The notes: a model not told the origin generated them from the letters alone. DNA of 47,047 nucleotides from Pholiota molesta (GCA_014925825.1 JACGCK010000302.1:1-47047), one strand, 5' to 3'; positions 1 to 10,690 are shown, counted from the first letter of the stretch. Numbers and translations: made by a program.

Positions 1-325
1 AAATAGTAATTCGCTTCTAGGGCCTGAACCAATAAAGCTATTTATATGAATCCTTCACAGGTGGATTTAGAATTTAATTCCGCATCTTTCAGTATAATAT
101 GGCTTATGTGGGTCCCACATAGGGTGCACCAGCTACCCAGGTGCATTTCCAGTAATATTGGGAAAATGCTATTTTAGGTATTTCCCACCCCTAGGAGGGT
201 CCCTGCCTCATTTGCAGTCATGTGTGGTCATGTGGTTAGGTAGCAGGTCATGTGTTTGGTCCTTGATGGCATATTTGATGGGCCAATGAGCAGAAAGTCC
301 CAAAATGGGTCAAATCTAATGATAG
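1..325. repeat. Copy of an interspersed repeat, left part
   Basis: No gene is visible. Bases about 60-200 resemble 10297-10440: both have a stretch around ccgcatct, then ccagctgcccag-like sequence, then an aaaatg.tatttt.ggtatttcc block and a short ccct run. This places the stretch in the same repeat family seen at 7823-8130, 9495-9720 and 10245-10690. Element A inserted at its right border. Similarity was judged by eye, so the borders are rough. Confidence 0.5.
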
Positions 326-334
326 ATGCTGAGG
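326..334. repeat. Target-site duplication of element A, left copy
   Basis: The nine bases ATGCTGAGG occur here and again at 7814-7822, exactly outside the two inverted ends of element A. A 9-bp duplication is typical of Mutator-like transposons (8-10 bp). Confidence 0.85.
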
Positions 335-346
335 GGGCATAGGAAA

Positions 347-545
347 ATTTGCGCTTTGTCTTGCGCTCGCCTGCGCTTCTTGCGCTTGACTTGTGCTTGA
401 CTTGCGCTGGGATTTTGCGACTTGCGCTGGAATTTTGCGCTGACTTGCGCTACTCTAAGCATTTTTGCGCTTACTTGCGCGCATTCCGAGAGCGCAAGTT
501 GCTAATGAGTGGAAATTTTGCGCATACATGCGCTGTCCTTGTTAA
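347..545 (+). repeat. Subterminal cttgcgc array, left end of element A
   Basis: Roughly 15 copies of cttgcgc or one-base variants, spaced about 10-20 bases apart and nearly all in the same orientation, directly inside the left end of element A. The right end carries a similar array that begins in inverted orientation. Arrays of this kind are commonly transposase-binding sites; that role is inferred. Confidence 0.75.
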
Positions 546-731
546 CATCTAGTACGGTAGTCTACCAGATTGTAAATCATTTAATAGCCTTTTTGGCTTT
601 ACCCTTGGGACATGGCTGAGGACGAGGACACAAGTCAACCACCTGAGGAAGTTTTGGGAGCTCTTGATATTCAGGGCCACACTACGATCGAACTTGAGTC
701 ATCAAAAGTCTCAGAAAGGAGTGCCAGAGTC

Positions 732-3700
732 TCAGCTTACCTCGAGCTCGTCCTCATTTCCCTTTTTATCACCAAGATCCCAGATGAAAGTACCTGCATA
801 CGGATCCCAATAGTGGTGATCACCAGCATCCAGACCCCACTGATAGTGACCAGCAATTCCTGCGCGGGCCGATTTTTCGAACATTTCCTCCTCCAATATT
901 TCCAAACACTCCTTGTCCACATCAGTATCTATCAGGGCGGAAGGTGTGCCACTGAATTGCACATCCCACGCTTTTTCGAGAAGCATATTTTGGGTAAGTC
1001 CTTTGTTCTTGGGGTCGGCTTTGACGGACTTCAATATATATAGCGTGTGCGCATGGGCAATAGGCAAGCGTCCTAACCACTTATGTCGAAGATTCTTGTT
1101 CTTGCTGACATGTGCTTCGAACCAGTTGGAAATTTGTGCGCGCTTGGTGAGTGACAAGCCTCCGACAAATGGTACGAGCTCTTTTTTGACATCCATCTTG
1201 CTCTTGTCCATCCATGCCTTCGCGGGGACAGTTTCCGAGTCCACAGTGTCAGGTGCCTTCAGCAGCCGTTTGAGAATGTCTACCGAGGGCAATAACGTGT
1301 CAGAGATCTGCTGTGTATAGGGGATAGTGGACGGGTCTGCCAGAACGTCCTCTGGTGTCTTGACATTCCATGAATGCAACCATTTCCCGAGCTGTTCAAT
1401 AGGTTAGTTGGTTAGTTTTGTTTCAGTACGAAACATAATAATCCACTGACCCTGATTGCCCTTCTTCCACTTCTGTCACGCCAGAGGGAATCCACAATAT
1501 CTCCCATCGTCACTATCGTGGTTGTGTCCGGGGTAATCCCAGGGCTGGCAAAGTCACAGCCTCTCCACCAGTGCACCTTCCACCGTCCAGGACTATCGTT
1601 TTCACAATGAATCACACGGACTGGATACCAAAATTCACCATGTCGTACCAAGGCGCCCCTTCCGCACAGTAGGCGCTCACTCAAAGGTCTTTTTGACATT
1701 GTATTACATGCCTCTATCTTTCTAAATTTGAATTAATTGTAACGAAGTGTAGGATGACGATAATAAGCAACTCACATGTGACTAGAAGTTCGCCTTGAAG
1801 TGCCAGCAAACACCGGAATCGTTGGATCACAGAAGTCGCAGAGGAATCTTTCGTTCGTTTTCAAGTTACTTGCTTGTCCATTGCTCTGACATGCAATATG
1901 TGACCATTCATTACAGGTATTGCACTGAATGGCTTCTCCATTTTCCTGTTCATAAAGAAGGTTGCCATCTCCGCTCGTTCCGCAACGGCAGTTGACGGAG
2001 AATTCAGAGTCAGGAAGTGAACTGGCAGGTGAGATAGGTCGTCCTGGATCAGCTTTCACCTCGCCGCTTGATACGTCTTCCACAGCCAAGCTTTCTGGTG
2101 CATGCTGAGAGTCAGGAAGCAAACTTTCAGCTGAGGATACATCTTCAGCCCAGCTTTCTGATTCATGCTGCGAGTCAGAAGGTGAACTTTCTGCTGAGAC
2201 AGATAGTTTCCATGAATCAGTTTTCGGCGGTTTGTTTGACACATATTCCACAGCCCAGCTGTCTGGTTTACTCGTCCATGCTTTACGTCTGTGTTGATCA
2301 AGCTTCGATAGGTGTTCCGCCTGAAAGACAATAGAGGGTAGCGACGTGGGGCCAGATGACGTGGGAAGTACTCTGAGGCTAAGACACTTTGTCAAATCAT
2401 TGGTACGTTTCTCGTAAAATAGTTTCTGGGCTTTGAACCCTCCCCGAAGATAATAGAATGCTTCGTAGATGGAATATCCATTTGGGATCTCGATGTTTTG
2501 CCCAGAAAGATGAGTCGCAAATGTCGTGTTTCGCTCTATAATTGGAATTCCATTGTGTGCCAGCCCATCATATGTGTAAATTGTTTTCTTGTCAATTGAT
2601 GCATAACGCGCGATAAAGTGGCTTGCAGTCTTGGAAAAGAGTACAAGCCCTATGAGATCATAAACTAGTCCATTTTTTGTTGCCAGTGTTTTGGTAGCTG
2701 GATATAGAGCAGCCGGAAAGTCCCAAGAGAGCGAATTTTGCGTATCAAGTTCAACTTCCAGAGTGAGAATGATGGGCAGTGAGATGATTATATTCTTGAG
2801 GTCCACTCGGTGTCCAGGACAAAGAGGCTGTCCATCCTTTACACGCCAACATGATGGGGCATCAGTTGGGTCTCTATCAAGAGAGAGCAGGCTGTCGAAA
2901 TAGCTTGTAACACTTCCCTTGAAGACTTGGTGTACATATGGATGAAGGACATGTTCTTGATGTTGGCATGGCTGGACGATTTCATAATGAGCCCCGCCAA
3001 TCGCAACTGAACCGTCACAGCTATGGAGATCGAATAACCATGTATGGAAATATTGAAGCACTAGAGATGATTGACACCGAGATGTCTCCTGCCGGAGGAG
3101 ATACCACAGCCATGCCTGTCCAACAATCAGTGGTGAAATTAATAATAGCAAATTAAAGATGTACACTCAATGACTGATTGGAATCAACATTATCAATTGC
3201 TCGTTCTTGGTGCAATACCATTCGAAGATCATTTCGCTGCTTCCTAAGGGCTTGAGTAGTGTCGTCATCATTATTTTCGAGCAGGCGCCGAGAGTTAAGT
3301 GTGGTAAAGAAAGCATAGAGGCCTGTAGTCTTTGGTACTGAATCGAAAAGTGATGTGAATTCATCAAAATTCCGCATGGTGGCAAAGAACAGGAGCTCCA
3401 AAGACGTATCCAGCCAGCATGAGTTTGCGTCCCATGGATAGCTGGGGGGCCCAAAAGTAATCAGGCTATTCGTCACCTTGGGAGCACGGTGCCGCCGTTT
3501 TTTAGATTTCTCGGGAGGAAGAAGCTCATCTTTAGTATCCGGTGGCCGCCCATCGTTCTTCGATCGTTTCTTATCTTCAAGATGAGAAGAACAACTCTTC
3601 TTTGTCCTACCAATATTTGCGGCAGTGGCTTTCCAAGTCTCTGCTGCACCATACCAAATAGGAATTCCTTCTAAAATATGGAATTAGTCATAATTAAATT

Positions 3701-5885
3701 AGACAATCATCTAACTCACTTGAGTCGGCATGGAAGAGACGCTCATAATACACTGCTACTGCATGGAGGCTTCGCAGTCCTTCCATAAGGGAATGATCCC
3801 GACCACATGCCGCATAGAAGCATAGAATTTCCAGTTCATCGATTCCTCGGCATTATTGGTGTCCGGAATTGAATCCCAAATGTCAATGTCCATTGTTTGT
3901 TCAGATTTGAACAACATTGAAGCATGCAACGGTCGAATCCACCACTCCATCCATGATTTGAGCTTGGGAAAATCACGAACCAGATATGAGGCTTGAATAA
4001 TAAATTCGTCTGAGTTTGGCATGTCCAAAAGCCCCATTGCTCTAGCTTTGAATGCTTCAGTGTCTTCTGGATTTATGACACCACCAATACAGCTGATACG
4101 GGTGATACCAGCACGGTAATGCTCTTGACATTTTTTTAGTAACGACTCGGCTTCTTCCTGGAGCTCTTCTACAGTGCGCTTGTCATCTGGTTGCATTATC
4201 CAGAATTCAATATAGGCCAGAATAAATCCAGCGCGCTCTGCTTCACTAAAATCCATCATCTGGAATATTTGCAAATTAGCATACAGAATCAATAGAGAAA
4301 TAAAACATACTCCTGCAAACATTGACTTATCTAACTCAATTTTACGCGCTTCTGCTTCACGAGCAATGCTTGAAAAGACAGCAATAAAATGGTACTTGAA
4401 ATGATCTTTGCTGGCACTATTTGTAAATGAAAGAACACCTGGAACCCAGCGCAACAGTGCAGGAGAATATGCAGAGGTTATCATGAGTAGAGAATTTCGT
4501 TCTTTCCACCATCCATGTGCCGCATCATTAACAGTCCCATTTATTGAATCATCGAGCTTGGTATCCTTGACAAGAATAGACCGCATAAAATTCGTTTGAA
4601 CAGAAAATACGGTAACCGTTCCAAGTGTCGAGTAAATAACAAAACCGGGATATTCATCCATGAACTTCACAAATTCTTCAATAAATCTATCGCCTCCAGA
4701 CTCGGCATTGCATTTGATCTTTTGCTGTTCTTTGCTGACCCGGTCAATGTTTAAAAAGGCATCAGAGATATCAGCCGCAGATTGGCCAGGTCCAGTAAGC
4801 CCAGGAACACCAACGATCAAGCCTAGAGGGCCAGTATTAGGGTGCGCTTTCACTAGTTCAGTAAAGCGCTCCCTTTCATGGCTAAGGAGATGGAGAACTC
4901 GACCAGGGCGATGATGAGCATGGGTTCCAGAATGGTAGAGATGAACGCCATTAGCCCACTTGTATGTATAGATCCGGACACCGCACTTTTGTTCATGTAA
5001 CTTGGCAGTGCAAACACAGGGTTGTTGGAGCTGCTTGTAAACGGCATGTGGTTCAACCTTCGGGTGGATAACGATGCTACAATTGGGATTGTCGCAAACA
5101 ATCACACTGAGACAGTGCCGGGTTGTTCGTTTTCCCTGTGCCCAAGAAGAAGCACCCAAGTCTTCTCCAGGTTCAGTGCCACCAGCTCGGTTTGCCCAAT
5201 GGATTTTGAGTTCGTCGGTTGCCTTATATTCTTCCCATGTCAAATCTCGATGAAATTCTCCATCCGGCCAGCCGTCCCATTCGATTTGCACAGTGGGGTT
5301 CGCATCTAAGACCTTCATGGAAGGGTTTGCCATATGTATTGCAGATACAGAGAGTGTTGGTGGTGTGGATGGCGTTGGAACCGACTTGACAGTAGCCAAG
5401 GAAGTGCTAGGTCGCATTTGTGGGGCCACTGGAACAAAATGACCATCGGCAGTGCGTGTATACAGTGTCTCACTGTCCGGAAGAGGCAATACTGGTGCAC
5501 CAGCAGGAGGGGTAGGGTCTTGTTCAAAAGATTAGAATTGAAATGAGAAGCTTGGATATAAAGTACTTACACATTGGGGCAGATTCAATTCTTGTTATAT
5601 TCGGCTGTCTTGCAGTTGCTACATATCCCTCAATACGTCCTGAAGGACAGTGAATATTTGAACCATAATCAAAATGAAGGATTTACCATGTTCATCATAA
5701 ATGGAAATATAAGCCTTCGTCAAAGAATCTGGTGTTTTGAGTGGAGGATTCATGAGAGCAGTCGGCGATGGGTTTTCACCCAAAGCTTCAGGCACGAAGT
5801 ATTGGTAGATGTGTTTTATTAAACCCTTGAAAATTTCATTCAACATGTTTTACATGAAAGCACAAAGGCCACTCACAAAGACCAT
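732..5885 (-). CDS. Giant transposase fused to USP-like protease, PHD finger and Tudor/PWWP-like domain (frame broken by 8-bp duplication)
   Basis: My model has nine exons: 5885-5877, 5825-5687, 5639-5571, 5518-4311, 4259-3720, 3670-3165, 3115-1776, 1721-1451, 1391-732. All introns are GT-AG and 47-59 bases. They sum to 4742 nt; ignoring one copy of an 8-bp duplication (3812-3827) gives 1577 residues in frame. Order: a GCM/WRKY-like zinc finger (paired cysteines, then HSGTHAHH, about 5070-4915); a DDE-type core (DAAHGWWKERNSLL, and AEESMNWK near 3840); a cysteine-protease box, SYPWDANSCWLDTSLELL (near 3430), with a histidine box HFIARY followed by YTYDGL (near 2600-2560), as in family C19 ubiquitin proteases; a Cys4-His-Cys3 PHD finger (about 2000-1830); a Tudor/PWWP-like segment with GEFWYPVRVI and WKVHWWRGC (about 1640-1550); a 220-residue unknown tail. 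Fused domains are read from sequence; their functions are inferred. The first exon is tiny, so the start is the weakest point. Confidence 0.75.
3812..3827. repeat. 8-bp tandem duplication that shifts the transposase frame
   Basis: gcatagaa occurs twice in a row (3812-3819 and 3820-3827). It lies just after the conserved AEESMNWK block. With one copy the downstream frame continues as family-like sequence (GRDHSLMEGLRSLHAVAVYY) into the next exon; with two copies the frame reaches a stop at 3756. The protease, PHD and Tudor-like parts would then be lost. Confidence 0.85.
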
Positions 5886-5994
5886 GTCAATAATTGAAGT
5901 CAAAGAGTGAGGAAGGCCATGCACTCAAAATTGATAATGTCGGTAAAAGGATATGCCTTGCGGATCATATATATCTAGATACAATGCTACCTAC

Positions 5995-6215
5995 TGAAAG
6001 CAGCTTGCGCTTGAGTCACACTTGCCTGCACATAGCCTGCACTTGCCTGCGCTTGCCTGCACTGAGCTTGCGCGAGGCTTGCGCTTGCCTGCGCGAGCTT
6101 GCGCGGGACTTGCGCTATACTTGCGTTATGCTTGCGCTCGCCTGCGCTACACTTGCGCGACGTTGCGTGTGACTTGCGCGTGACTTACGCTTGACTTGCA
6201 CATCTTGCGCGCGGA
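5995..6215 (+). repeat. Internal cttgcgc/cctgcgc array, upstream of the transposase gene
   Basis: A second dense block of cttgcgc, cctgcgc and cctgcac units, starting about 110 bp upstream of the proposed transposase start codon, in the same orientation as the left-end array. It lies where the promoter should be, so it could link transposase binding with autoregulation (inference). Confidence 0.7.
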
Positions 6216-6239
6216 CTGGCCCAATTGCCTCATTGAATA

Positions 6240-7246
6240 ATGAAGTTCATAGTCTACAGATGAAACTCAATGCCACTGCTGGAGCTCATTGACAAGTATT
6301 TATGAGGCTTGACATCAGTGCGAGAGCTCAGAGAGTCCTCGCGGTTTTCTACCATGTTCACAGACGTGATACTGCCTTCCAGTTTGCGTCTCTATGCCGC
6401 CAAACACTGCAAGTGCAGTGTCCATTGTACAAAGAGACGGTGATGGGGTGGTAGAGCTAATGGGTAGCACAATGAAGGTGGAGGATATGGTTGAACATTA
6501 AATAATAAACGTTGAGTACTTAGAGTGCTCAGTACGTGTGGAGTTTAAAATAGGCCAATACTACTTACAATAAAAGGTGGCCTGTAAGTCGAGGGGTCTA
6601 TGGCTAAGGTACAATATGTATAAGGCTTTGCGGGGCTGGGACGAGCCCAGCAGGAGCCCACTACTTAATAGCGACTTGACGTCTGATCAGATTTTGATCT
6701 CCGATTGAAAATGATGTGGAAGACGTCCAAGTGTGAAAGACACCATTTTGAAGGAATATAGAAACAGGGAAGATGTTCGTTTTTGGCTCTGAAAATCTCT
6801 AGATGTTATATTACAAGACCTATGTATCTGACAAAATTGTAAGTTAAGCAATTGCTTTTGTTTTTCTTTAGTTATGGTACTAGAAAGTGAACGATAATCT
6901 GAAAAGCATGCTGTGCATCACATGATGACACGTGCCTAATACATTGGTGTTGACCCCACAGACTCAGAGGAACTTGGAAGTGTAGAAAGTCGATGGTGCC
7001 GGGCAGCAGTTGAAACAAACTGGATGAAGGACTGGGAGCGATGGGATGAATTATGATGCTGAACTGAATGTCGAAAGCGCCATTTCATGTGGAACACTGC
7101 AAGCGTCACGAGACTTTTGCAGACAGGAACCCTACTACTAATCGTAGTGGGAATATAGAACAGAAGATATAATTCTACTCTACATTGATATGTACTTTAT
7201 CAATCTCTCTGAAAAGTGTGTGTAGCGTTCCGGAGCCCATGGTGGC
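6240..7246. other. Non-coding body of element A
   Basis: No reading frame over about 60 codons, no RNA gene and no strong repeat was seen. It lies inside element A between the promoter-side array and the hairpin at 7247. Confidence 0.5.
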
Positions 7247-7292
7247 TGTGCGCTTATTCAGCTGGTTCCAGAACCAGCTGAATAAGCACACA
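7247..7292. repeat. 22-bp-arm perfect-type hairpin
   Basis: Arms 7247-7268 and 7271-7292 are inverted copies (core cttattcagctggttc) with one mismatch and a 2-base spacer. The DNA could extrude a cruciform and a transcript would fold into a long hairpin. It lies about 520 bp inside the right end of element A. It could be the footprint of a small inverted element or a terminator-like structure. Confidence 0.85.
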
Positions 7293-7682
7293 CTACATAT
7301 TACCTTCCTCGTTCCTTGCTCAGTATGGCCTGAATATATATTATAGCACTGGAAACCTACTAAGTTTCGAATTATATACTGTTCTGTCTATTCAGAGTCT
7401 CTTAGAATAACAGCCGAACAAGGATGAAGAGCCAAAGGTGTCGCGTATAGTATCCCACGCAGCCCAAGCGAATGGCTGCCAGTGCTGCCAGTGTACACCT
7501 AGGGTCTCAATGTGGCTGGCCCTGGGCTGGCCGCATTACCATAAGATGGCGCCTGCTTGTGTATTGGTTAGCCAACTTCTTTAGGGTACATTCAAGTGTT
7601 ATAAATCAATAAGTTTTATTAATCAACCAGCTAGATACGATATACAAGTAAATAGTTATGCTGATACGTGTAAAGTAAGCAC

Positions 7683-7797
7683 CTTGCGCCAACTTGCGCT
7701 AACTCGTGCCCAAAATCAGCGAATTTGCGCTAACTTGCGCGCACCTTGCGCTATGGTGTAAAGCGCAAGGTAGCGCAAGAGCGCAAGGACAAGCGCA
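7683..7797. repeat. Subterminal ttgcgc array, right end of element A
   Basis: About ten ttgcgc/gcgcaag units. The outermost units are inverted relative to the left end (gcgcaag), while inner units also appear as cttgcgc, so the array itself is partly palindromic around 7750-7775. Confidence 0.75.
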
Positions 7798-7813
7798 AAT
7801 TTCTAGTGGCCCG

Positions 7814-7822
7814 ATGCTGAGG
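7814..7822. repeat. Target-site duplication of element A, right copy
   Basis: ATGCTGAGG, identical to 326-334. Confidence 0.85.
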
Positions 7823-8055
7823 TGCTAACAAATGATGGGGAAAAAAGCTTACAAATTTGTTATTCTTCTTTTGGAAAAAGTTTGATGGATTCCTTTTTGG
7901 GACAACCCTGAAAACAGTGCCGAGCACTGCTCAACACCGTTGATCATGGTGTCGAGCACTGGAGCACAGTGAGCAGCAGTAGCACGTCTACTGACCATCA
8001 TAGACCACTGGCTTAGGGCGGAAATTTTTCAAAGTCAGCTAGGTGAGGTGGGCAG
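7823..8055. repeat. 3' flank of the 290-codon repeat-family gene
   Basis: Bases 7900-8130 match 10430-10660 and, in part, 9530-9710: a ggga.aaccctga.aacag start, a gagca.tg core, gaccatcatagaccac, agctaggtg, and a ctggatgcaa block. It is the downstream region (minus strand) of the reading frame at 8056-8928. Confidence 0.55.
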
Positions 8056-8928
8056 TTAGCACTCTGGATGCAATATTTTTATCCGGGGAATTGCCACATC
8101 TTCATGTAGAATATTAACAGACAAGGCTGTCAAGGCAGGGTTCTTGAGGACAGCGCAGTATATGTTATCATTTAAGCAAAGGCGGCTCCATCGAACGACA
8201 GGACCTCCGGCGGTGGCGTACTTGTGTTCGATGTAGGCATTGATCATGGAACGTGCTTGTGGACAATCGCCGACGTTGTTGATGGCAACCTCAAGGCCAT
8301 ATGTGATAGGTATGAATCTTGGCCTTTTGGGTTCCAGTGATTGACCATCGACAGAGGGGAAGGTGCAGAGAACGTTGTCAATGTGAGAAGGGCTGACGAA
8401 ATTATAGGTGATGCGGCCTGTTTGAGAGAAAAGCCAGGAGGACTGTATATAGTAGTGGTGGGAACGGAAGATGGTGTCAAGTTTCTCCTTGATGTGAGAC
8501 AATTGGGATCTGTCGTCGGGAACAAAGTAAAGTTGTCTAGACTTGTCGATGCCTTTCATCATTTTCCAGGATACTTCGATGCCATTGACTGTGTCCAGAA
8601 TTGAGGGAACTTTATCGAGTACATCGGGGCAGGGATTCTCTCGAAGATGGCCAGTGAGTGAGATAAAGGCATAGTCCAGATTTTCGCAAGAGGAAGGTGA
8701 GACAATGTGGAGATGAGGGAGAAGTTGACCTTCTTGGCACAGTTGATCAATGATACGAGTGAGATGGGTGTGGGCAGAGGTAGAGGTAGAGTGATCCAAG
8801 CCACGGACAATCAATTCGAGGCCAATTAGAGGTATGAAGTTGGCGTCGAAGGATAATCCAGGGGGTGGAGAGTCTGAATGGTCGTCTGAAACAGGTGGTG
8901 GTTGGTAGGGGCCGGCATCGAATTCCAT
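8056..8928 (-). CDS. Hypothetical 290-residue protein, probably of a repeated element
   Basis: An uninterrupted frame from the ATG at 8928 to the stop at 8056. The N-terminus is rich in Pro, Asp and Ser; the rest looks folded, with segments such as GLELIVRGLDHS, SWKMMKGIDKSRQLYFVP and YGLEVAINNVGDCPQARSM. I do not recognise a catalytic motif or a known domain. The last part of the frame and its 3' flank are repeated in degraded form near 9600-9720 and 10580-10660, which points to a mobile-element gene whose other copies are truncated. It could be an ORF1-like or accessory protein of such an element; it lacks visible reverse transcriptase or transposase motifs. Confidence 0.5.
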   Translation of the reverse strand: MEFDAGPYQPPPVSDDHSDSPPPGLSFDANFIPLIGLELIVRGLDHSTSTSAHTHLTRIIDQLCQEGQLLPHLHIVSPSSCENLDYAFISLTGHLRENPCPDVLDKVPSILDTVNGIEVSWKMMKGIDKSRQLYFVPDDRSQLSHIKEKLDTIFRSHHYYIQSSWLFSQTGRITYNFVSPSHIDNVLCTFPSVDGQSLEPKRPRFIPITYGLEVAINNVGDCPQARSMINAYIEHKYATAGGPVVRWSRLCLNDNIYCAVLKNPALTALSVNILHEDVAIPRIKILHPEC

Positions 8929-9494
8929 ATTGATGAGTTTAATAGGATGTATAGATAGTAGGATGAATATAAATTAGATTAAAGACGAAATAAGATAAGG
9001 TGGTGGTGGTGGTGGTGGTGGTAATAATAAGGTAAATCACATGGTCTAAAAATAATCACCTGACCAAGATAATATATTTATGGATTAAATCTAATTTTAT
9101 CTTAAGAGGTCTAGGCATTGCTAAAATAGTCAGTTGCTATAGCACTTATCAATTACATCCACAGCACTTAACAACCACAACCCCAGCACTTATCAATCAC
9201 ATTTACTGTATTTATCAATACTCTACTTGGTGCTTATATATCACAATCATGAACACTAATTACAAATATTGTGCTTATGCATCATATTCAATGCTTATTC
9301 ATACTCTTTCATTCAAAGCACAAAGCTCTCATGAAATACATAGAGTAACTCAAGGGTCAGACACAAAGGTGAATGACAGATGAGATGTGTCATTGAGAGT
9401 TTGTAGATTTATGTAGTATGGGAAATAATGGAACAAACAATGCTTATATACTCCAGCTCCAATTTTAAGCTTAAATACTTCTAATACTTTAGAC
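8929..9494. other. AT-rich intergenic stretch with a GGT microsatellite
   Basis: No gene seen. (GGT)8 lies at about 8999-9022. Bases 9135-9320 repeat the words agcacttatcaa and cacttatcaatcaca in a loose, decayed tandem pattern. This would include the promoter of the minus-strand frame at 8928. Confidence 0.6.
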
Positions 9495-9720
9495 ATTATT
9501 CCAGATGGGATAGGAATTGAGTATGGTGAGCAAGTGCACGGCCCCCAGTAATCACCATCACCACCCCCAGTGACCAGCACAGACCACCTGCCTAGAGTGG
9601 ACAAATTCAATCCCAGCTAGGTGGGGTGGCTGTGCTAGCTGAGTTACCAGGCTGGATGCAACTTCTTTCCTGTGAACTACCATGATCTCATGCATGATAT
9701 CACCAGACACTAGTGAGGGT
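9495..9720. repeat. Truncated copy of the 8-kb repeat family
   Basis: Shares with 10470-10660 a caagtgcac.gcccccagt.atcaccatcacc core, then a gtgaccagca.agaccacctgcc block, then ctgagttacc.ggctggatgcaacttctttcctg. It corresponds to the C-terminal codons and 3' flank of the frame at 8056-8928, decayed. Confidence 0.65.
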
Positions 9721-10244
9721 GAGTGGGTGCAGGTGTGCAGGGCAAGCGGGTAGGGTTGAGTCTCGCCCCCACCATTGCACTGACCACCACCCCTTGACTA
9801 CCCCTCCCACCTCCTAACCACCACCACCTCCAAAGTCGATGTGTCATTAAATCCAATAAATTCAGCAGATGGCAATGCACCTAAGCGCTCACTGAGGCGA
9901 TTTGTGGTTTCCCTGCTATATATAAACAACCATTCTGTGAATAACATCGCGTAGAATGTTTCAATACAAACGCAAAGGGTACCGTTGGAAAGGTGTAGTA
10001 TTAACCTATTTTATGATATAATATGCGTGCGGATATTCAATGCGTGGCTGGCGCTAAAGCGGTGAGAGCATAATTTTATGCGGGCCATTTTACGGAGCAA
10101 GCAACGGACGTAAAATTACGATCATGGCCGCGTTAGAAGCGCGTGGTTAATACCTCCAGATACAGCCTAAGATCATGCAAAACGACTGGGCGGTTGCGGA
10201 GGAAACCAATATTCTTTGTGGGTGCTAATTTTATGCCATCAGTA
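9721..10244. other. Intergenic stretch, no gene seen
   Basis: Low-complexity cacc-rich sequence at 9760-9835, then unique-looking sequence. Several motifs such as taaaattacg and attttatgcgg repeat loosely in 10060-10130. No feature can be supported. Confidence 0.4.
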
Positions 10245-10690
10245 ATTTGTGTCTAGCGCGTCAACCATTGCAGCTATTAATATGAAAATTTCACGGTTGT
10301 ATTCAGAATCAAAATCCGCATCTATCGATATAAAATTGTTTCAAAGGGCCCCAAACAGAGCGGACCAGCTGCCCAGCTGCAATCCCACCAATAGTGGAAA
10401 AATGTTATTTTTGGTATTTCCACTTTGGGATGACCCTGACAACAGCGACAAGAAGTGCTGGGCACTGTTGAGCATGGTGAGCAAGTGCACAGCCCCCAGT
10501 GATCACCATCACCACCCCCAGTGACCAGCATAGACCACCTGCCAAAAGTGGAATGTCTTCAAACTCAGCTTGGTGGAGTGGCTGTGCAAGCTGAGTTACC
10601 GGGCTGGATGCAACTTCTTTCCTGGTGAACTACCAGGATTTCATGTAGAATATTAATGGACAAGGCTGCTCTCCAAGCTTGTTGCACCAA
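10245..10690. repeat. Longest non-coding copy of the repeat family
   Basis: Joins in one stretch the part seen at 60-200 (around 10297-10440) and the part seen at 7900-8130 (around 10430-10660). This shows that the two halves flanking element A are adjacent parts of one repeat unit. Confidence 0.6.

Larger units (their letters stand above)
335..7813 (-). mobile_element. Element A: Mutator-like DNA transposon encoding a transposase-protease-PHD fusion
   Basis: A 7.5-kb element bounded by a 9-bp target-site duplication. The ends are imperfect inverted repeats: the left starts GGGCATAGGAAAATTTGCGC and the right, read inward, starts CGGGCCACTAGAAATTTGCG. Both run into arrays of the motif cttgcgc. 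One large minus-strand gene (732-5885) fills most of it; 6240-7680 has no open frame of note. The duplication length and the DDE-type transposase with a GCM/WRKY-like finger fit the Mutator-like superfamily; I infer the class from these and did not search for relatives. Confidence 0.8.

Noticed and set aside
732..5885. Biosynthetic or ubiquitin-pathway host operon reading of the protease and PHD parts
   Set aside because: Splice phases join them to the transposase and both element ends enclose them.
8999..9022. (GGT)8 as a possible structured element
   Set aside because: A simple microsatellite; nothing suggests function.
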